Assembly (NCBI GenBank): GCA_037367405.1
Contig: JAZKJV010004148.1
Coordinates: 744,501-808,500 of the forward strand
Direction: 5' to 3'
DNA from: Ottelia alismoides
Taxonomy: Eukaryota; Streptophyta; Magnoliopsida; Alismatales; Hydrocharitaceae
Length of the DNA stretch: 64,000 bases
The notes below the pieces were generated by a model. The model searched no databases and had not been told where the DNA came from. It saw only the letters and a program-made list of their open reading frames with translations. Positions 59,272-64,000 of this stretch are shown one piece after another; position 1 is the stretch's first letter; every line of letters begins with the position of its first letter. The position numbers and the translations under genes were made by a program.

Positions 59272-60202
59272 TTGCAGTCAGACCCCTATCTTTCCCCTTG
59301 GTTTTGAATAACTACATGACATTATTTTTATCATCCAAAAATAACATGATGTTCGTCGATTAATTCTATACTGTTTGACATATTATGGACATTTCTGTAA
59401 TCATTGGTTAATTAATAATTAATTGTTTTGTGGAAAATTGCATACTTTGCCCAGTTTGTGCTTTAATTTTCATAATTGATTAACCGTTGCTCTAAAAATT
59501 CCCGAAAAATCATAGATTGTAGAAGTAATTGTGGTTAACATTGTGCCCAAAAAGATTGCATTTGCATGCATAGTTTGCCATATAAAAATCATTTTGCATA
59601 TTTCGATGTTTGATTTTAGTAAGTATTAAATCTCACATTTTCGTAGTTTAGGATTTTTCTGAGATCCGTTACCTAGTGATAGATCATAGATAACTTTATC
59701 CCTTAAAAATAATTAGATTTAATATTTATTGAAATTAAATATTGAAATTCACTCTATTTGCATTTAAAAATTCATAAAAAATTAATCTTGCATCCAAAAA
59801 TTTCAAAAATATTGCAGTGCATTCATTTCATAATAATTTGCAACATGGCCAAGTTTCGTATTTTTTGGACATTGTTTGATCGGCATTTACATTTTAGTCC
59901 CTAAAATAGGCCGAATTTACATTTTACATCCTTTATTGCATTCAAAATTACAAAAAAAACCGCCTTGAAAACCGCACACGAACTTTGATAGACATACTTC
60001 TAGGTTATTCCTTTGCCTCCTTGTGTTTGACCATGGGATTTGCCCAAGTAAAATAAACATAAAACCACATGATTAAAAATTGAATAAATATTTATGGTTA
60101 TTTTCTTGACCGTTCTGATTGCAGCCTACAACGAAACGACACATTAATTTCTAAGTGAACGATAATTCAAGCTTCTTAACACGCATAATTTTTGAATCGT
60201 CA

Positions 60203-61013
60203 ATAGTCTTCTCGCTTTGGAAGCCTGACTGAATTTGTAGGTTTGACATATTCTTTTGGAATATGATCCATACCAAGGTTTGATATATCCTTTGGAAAGT
60301 ATATGATCGATACCGACTCCCAATGATCAAATCAGGTACTTAATGAGAAAACCCTGTAGGAGACAATCTTAATAGATCTAAAACTTTGGGTTTATTCTAG
60401 GTCTTCCAGTATGCAGGTTGTACATGTATTAGGAATACCTGAGGGTGATGTGATCATAAACAATTGTATAACCATGACGCTTCCATACTGAGGGAGTGAT
60501 GAAACATGTCTGGATTTTGGTGACTCTTCTTAGTAGAGAAGATAATTAATCTTTGTCCAAAGGTTGGACATTGATTTGAATGTGATTCCGATACAATGAG
60601 AAGATTAGATTTGCAGCTTTGATTTAATCAAACATCTATGGGAGGGCCTCAACATCTGGATATGAGATGTAATCTCAATATGTAAGTCACTATATGTGGA
60701 ACATGTAATCGTCCTATCCTTATCTCCAAGTATCCACGTAGAAGCGTGTTATCCTTAAAAGAGTTAAAGAATAATTTCATTATAAATATTGTATATAAGA
60801 CTTGAGCAAAAATGGATAATTAAACATGATTTAATTATTATAAATAGCATGAATTTGATTCATATTTTGTAGGCTCATGAGAATGGACATCCAAGATGAT
60901 TAAATGCGATTTAATTATCAATGATGTGAATAATGTGAATAGCACTATCCATATTATTCATAGATATTATAAATGTGATTTATAATATATTTGAGAGATA
61001 TAATTGTAATACA
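60203..61013 (+). mobile_element. Copia C 3' LTR, second part
   Basis: After the E target duplication (ATAGT) the copia LTR resumes at the point matching C position 38399 and follows it to about 39207. It ends in ATACA at the start of gypsy K, so its CA terminus and the partner of the GACAT target site are missing. Confidence 0.88.
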
Positions 61014-61412
61014 TGTTTTGAGTAGTTTTGAGTTTTTGTAGAATATCACTATATATATACTATGTTTTGAATGTTAGCAAGTGTTATTTCAAGGAAATAT
61101 TAGATTAATAGTATTCACACTTTATGTTTAACATAGTCAATAGATTCGCTTTGATGCAATGATTTCATTGAAACTAGTTGTGTGTAAATTAGAGAATATC
61201 TTGAATAATTATGAATTTGAAAGGTTCTCTGGACTTTGTAGCACATCAAACATAGTACCACATCTAGTAATTTGGAAGTATGAAAGTAGCTTATAAGTAG
61301 TAGAAGCCACTTCTAGTATAGGGCCCACAATGTTATAGATTTATGCTCATAATCACATCATTAAGACAAATTAAGCGTGATTAGTATTGATTACCGTCAT
61401 TTGTGATAATTA

Positions 61413-61690
61413 AGTGTCATTAGCAAAAGTAGGACACATGGAGGGCAAATCATGGTACACGTGTCGTTATACATTCAGGACAAGTGTCAATACCCAAGAG
61501 AACCATGTGTCATTATTCTAAGAGTAACATGTGTCCTAATGTAGCCTCATAGTTGTGCAACAAGTTCTCTCATGCATGAGCCATGTGCCATGGTTCATGA
61601 ATGGCAAGTGTTGCCATGTGTCTTCATACATGTTAGATAAGTAACATGTGTCTTAAAACCTCCCTTAGATGTTAACACATGTCACACATG
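61413..61690 (+). promoter_or_regulatory. CANNTG / ACATGTGTC cluster upstream of the K promoter
   Basis: At least eleven CANNTG cores lie in about 260 bases, most within the extended form (A/C)ATGTGTC: for example 61504, 61529, 61582, 61615 and 61645, with CACGTG at 61458 and CACATG at 61435, 61676 and 61685. The cluster ends about 20 bases before the TATA box. The motifs match plant G-box, MYC and NAC binding sites; regulatory use is inferred. Confidence 0.55.
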
Positions 61691-61708
61691 TAAAGGGGGT
61701 TGGAGGCC

Positions 61709-61716
61709 TATATATA
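61709..61716 (+). promoter_or_regulatory. TATA box of the gypsy K LTR
   Basis: TATATATA is followed by a pyrimidine-rich, CA-rich leader (CATTCTATTCACTTCATCCC), the usual look of a plant core promoter. Confidence 0.7.
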
Positions 61717-62436
61717 CCCATGACCTCCCCATTCTATTCACTTCATCCCACACCCCTCTCACCACCTTAGAGCCACAAGGTCGTCGAGGTTGTTGGAGGA
61801 GCACGATAGGAGTCACGTCGAAGCTCTGTCGGTTATCGAGAGCGCAATAGAAGCCATAACGAAGTTCTGTCCGCCATCAATCAGTAGTATTCAAATCTGA
61901 GGCGAATATAGAAGGTTTTCACTAAAGAAGACGATCCCGACTCAAGTTAGATAGCAATCAGGTGAGGGATTCTCAAGCGCTATTTTAAAGCAATAATCTT
62001 TAGATTTTTATGCATGGTTTTGAATAGCAAGTATGCAATCATGTTTTCTAAAGCATTTACATATGAATTGCAAGTATCATACAATTGATATGAAATCAGG
62101 GATTTAGAACGTATTTCAGATGTCGTTTCAAGTGTTTTATCATGATAGCACGTTTTCAAGCATTTTGTTCTTTGTGGAACACGAAACATAAGTTTCACTA
62201 CTTAGATTTGAGCTTTATATATATATAAGAAATATGTTTTGCACAGTTACTATGCAATATGGATCGATTTTCAAGTTCTAGTTTCAAGTTGTAAGAATAT
62301 GCATGTTATGACCGATTGTTTTATGTTCATGAATTAGTTGTTTTGAGTATGAATTACAGATTATTAGTGGTAAGAAAATAATCAGAATCAGAAAGTAAAC
62401 ACCATAGTTGCTATTTTATACAACGCGTGAACTAGC

Positions 62437-62507
62437 CATTAGATATGGTGATGTCATTAGATATGACCCTGAAACAACCATTAGATATGACAAACCATTA
62501 GATATGG
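62437..62507 (+). repeat. Four CATTAGATATG repeats in the K LTR
   Basis: CATTAGATATG occurs at 62437, 62455, 62479 and 62496 (spacings 18, 24 and 17), downstream of the promoter in R/U5. Function unknown. Confidence 0.75.
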
Positions 62508-63172
62508 TATCAAGAGGACTTTTGGTCCGTATTCTGTATACAAATAGGCTTTGGGCCGTATGCAGGGTGTTTTTGGTCTTTGGGACCGTCTGCGCGTATG
62601 ACTTAGCTTTGTTTCAGCGTTCATGAGCCGATAACTTGGCCATAGTGGTGATTAATGCAAACAACTTGATAGTGATAATTATGTTTCAGTTTATCTTCTT
62701 TTGAAGTAATTTCATTGTTCAATTGCAAAACTAGCATGTTGTTATATGATTACTGTCATAAAGTCTCTTTCAAGCTATTTCAAAGTATTTAGCAAAAATT
62801 TTGTTATGATGTTCATATTTCAACTTTTAGCTATATGAAAAAAACTTGAGATCCTTTCACTAGGTCTAATCTCATAAATGGGTTTAGACTCATCTTTTTA
62901 TATTATAATTATTTACAAATCAACAAAATCACAACCAGAAGGAGAAAGGACTGCTTATACATTAGAAGGAGATGGTTTTTGTTTTTTTGTATTCTCTGTT
63001 TTTTGTAAGGAGTTGTAATAGAACTTGTGTAAGACACTTCTTTGTAATGTGAACTTTAAATAAAATGATCATGTTTTTGATGAGTTTTGCCACATGTGTA
63101 CTTGACGTAAAAGAAGTAGAAATATCCCTGTCGTGACACGTTCTGGTTAACGGGACGGATCGTGACAACTTA

Positions 63173-63184
63173 TGGTATCAGAGC
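63173..63184 (+). other. Primer binding site of gypsy K (tRNA-Met type)
   Basis: TGGTATCAGAGC follows the LTR by five bases. This is the site used by plant chromovirus-type gypsy elements as well as copia. The gag decides it as gypsy. Confidence 0.85.
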
Positions 63185-63375
63185 AAAGGTTTTAGTACCT
63201 TGAGCAAGAATTATATTAGGAGTTTACCTATAAGTATTGGCAGATAATTTAGTTATCATAATTTGATTTGAACTTAGAAGAAAATTGATGTTATAGTCTT
63301 GAGGATGTCTAGAATCATTATTTCAGGATTTATGTTGATGAAGGATCTAACTGAGGTTTTATTTTTATAGGAAAC

Positions 63376-63927
63376 AATGACAACAGAGTAGCCACCTGTG
63401 ACCGCAGAAGGCCCTAGCCATGAGAATGATAACAATAACAACGTATGACACGTTGACCTTGATAGCTCAAACACTAGGAGGCATGGCTGCCCAGTCCGTT
63501 AAAAGACATGAATTTGAGCACCAGTTGCCATTTGAACATGTAAAGAAGTTGGGAGCAGAACCATTTGTAGGAGACACAAGTCCAAAGAAGGCAAGGGAAT
63601 GGTTCAAACATATGGAGAAAATATTTGCTCTAATGGACTGTACGGATGAACAAAAGTTGAAGTATACAATATTTCTACTGAAAGATAGTGCTGATGATTG
63701 GTGGACATCGGTAAAAATTGAATATCCAAACCCATCTCACATTACATGAGAGATCTTTGAGAAAGAGTCCAATGAAAAATACTACCCAATGGTTTATCAG
63801 GAGGAGAAACGTAGGGAATTCCTATTCCTTACTCAGGGAAGCAATTTGTTTGATGAATATGAGAAGAAATTCACAGATTTTCAAAGTTTACTGCTTCTCT
63901 TGTAGCAACATAGGAAGAAAAGTGTAG
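63376..63927 (+). pseudogene. Gypsy K gag (chromovirus-like), broken
   Basis: ATG at 63376 is followed after four codons by TAG. The frame from 63420 reads PFVGDTSPKKAREWFKHMEK, IFALMDCTDEQKLKYTIFLL and KDSADDWWTSVK, the retrotransposon gag core of the Del/Tekay type. TGA at 63747 stands where relatives have Trp (W/EIF), and the same frame goes on with NEKYYPMVYQEEKRREFLFL and LTQGSNLFDEYEKKFTDF before TAG at 63904. The rest lies beyond the window. Confidence 0.82.
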
Positions 63928-64000
63928 ACGTCTAGAAGATGGTATGCATATTGACTTAAAGGAAATGGTTTCGGCCACGGGATATATTGATTATGCAAAA

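Larger units (their letters stand above)
46423..60202 (+). mobile_element. Gypsy E, Athila-like retrotransposon inserted in the copia C LTR
   Basis: It is bounded by the palindromic LTR start (46423) and GAATCGTCA (60202), with a 5-bp target duplication differing at one base. Interior order is gag, protease, RT, RNase H, integrase, polypurine tract. Its proteins are close to those of F. The 5' LTR has lost its promoter half and the primer site, RT/RNase H has an internal deletion, and integrase is truncated. A solo copia LTR sits in gag. Confidence 0.92.
56833..60202 (+). mobile_element. Gypsy E 3' LTR (full length)
   Basis: At 3370 bp this is the longest LTR here. It starts with the perfect palindrome TGATGAATC-TCA-GATTCATCA. 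U3 is AT-rich to about 57840, then comes a G-box-rich, GC-rich stretch to 59230 with the TATA box at 58307, then AT-rich U5. It ends GAATCGTCA. A run of 14-15 C lies near 59195-59209. Confidence 0.9.
61014..63167 (+). mobile_element. Gypsy K 5' LTR
   Basis: It starts TGTTTTGAGTAG where copia homology stops and ends GATCGTGACA three bases before the next primer-site region. The promoter is CTATATATACC (61708-61718), with a CANNTG cluster upstream. AATAAA (63059-63064) could be the poly(A) signal. Near the end, TCGTGACACGTTC and GGATCGTGACA are related short repeats. The left edge is inferred from the homology break. Confidence 0.75.

Noticed and set aside
1..64000. CRISPR arrays, tRNA or rRNA genes, bacterial-type operons, riboswitches
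   Set aside because: None seen. The short repeats are tandem or LTR-derived, and the tRNA-like matches are retroelement primer sites of 11-21 bases.

Overview
This is nuclear DNA of a flowering plant. It is AT-rich and I see no host gene. Essentially every base belongs to LTR retrotransposons nested inside one another. Lineage evidence: long LTRs (about 2.2-3.4 kb), tRNA-Met primer sites in the Ty1/copia and gypsy K elements, a tRNA-Asp-like primer site in the other gypsy elements, and Athila-like Ty3/gypsy polyproteins. The species cannot be named from this sequence. Letters used below are my own labels.

Layout. 1-4298: copia A (minus), non-coding leader, primer site and 5' LTR; its body lies left of the window. 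4299-7692: 3' end and 3' LTR of copia B (plus), into which A inserted. 7693-20089: gypsy H (minus), broken pol linker, protease and gag, then leader, primer site and 5' LTR; a second Athila-type LTR (L) interrupts its leader at about 11985-15833. 20090-20478 plus 36043-37070: two halves of one LTR (G), split by gypsy F. 20479-36042: gypsy F (minus), a complete 15.6-kb element with two LTRs and gag, protease, RT, RNase H and integrase in order but with broken frames. 37071-37733: RT fragment of gypsy I (plus), cut on one side by G and on the other by copia C. 37734-46422 plus 60203-61013: copia C (plus), 5' LTR, leader, decayed pol, and a 3' LTR interrupted by gypsy E. 46423-60202: gypsy E (plus), whose gag carries a solo copia LTR J (49130-51778) with a perfect 5-bp target duplication. 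61014-64000: LTR, primer site and gag start of gypsy K (plus), inserted in the LTR of C.

Relative ages follow from the nesting: I is oldest; G and C inserted into I; H and F into G; B into H; A into B; E and K into C; J into E.

The protein-coding parts are not functional as they stand. Comparing copies within the window, most premature stops I could check are C-to-T or G-to-A changes, as expected for methylated, silenced repeats. What stands out is structural: a 61-nt hairpin in the copia leader with a compensatory base pair change between two copies; a palindrome at the start of all the Athila-type LTRs; repeated polypurine-tract-like motifs in F; promoter-proximal reading frames inside LTRs; and dense CANNTG/G-box clusters in LTR promoters. 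I found no CRISPR array, tRNA, rRNA or cellular operon.
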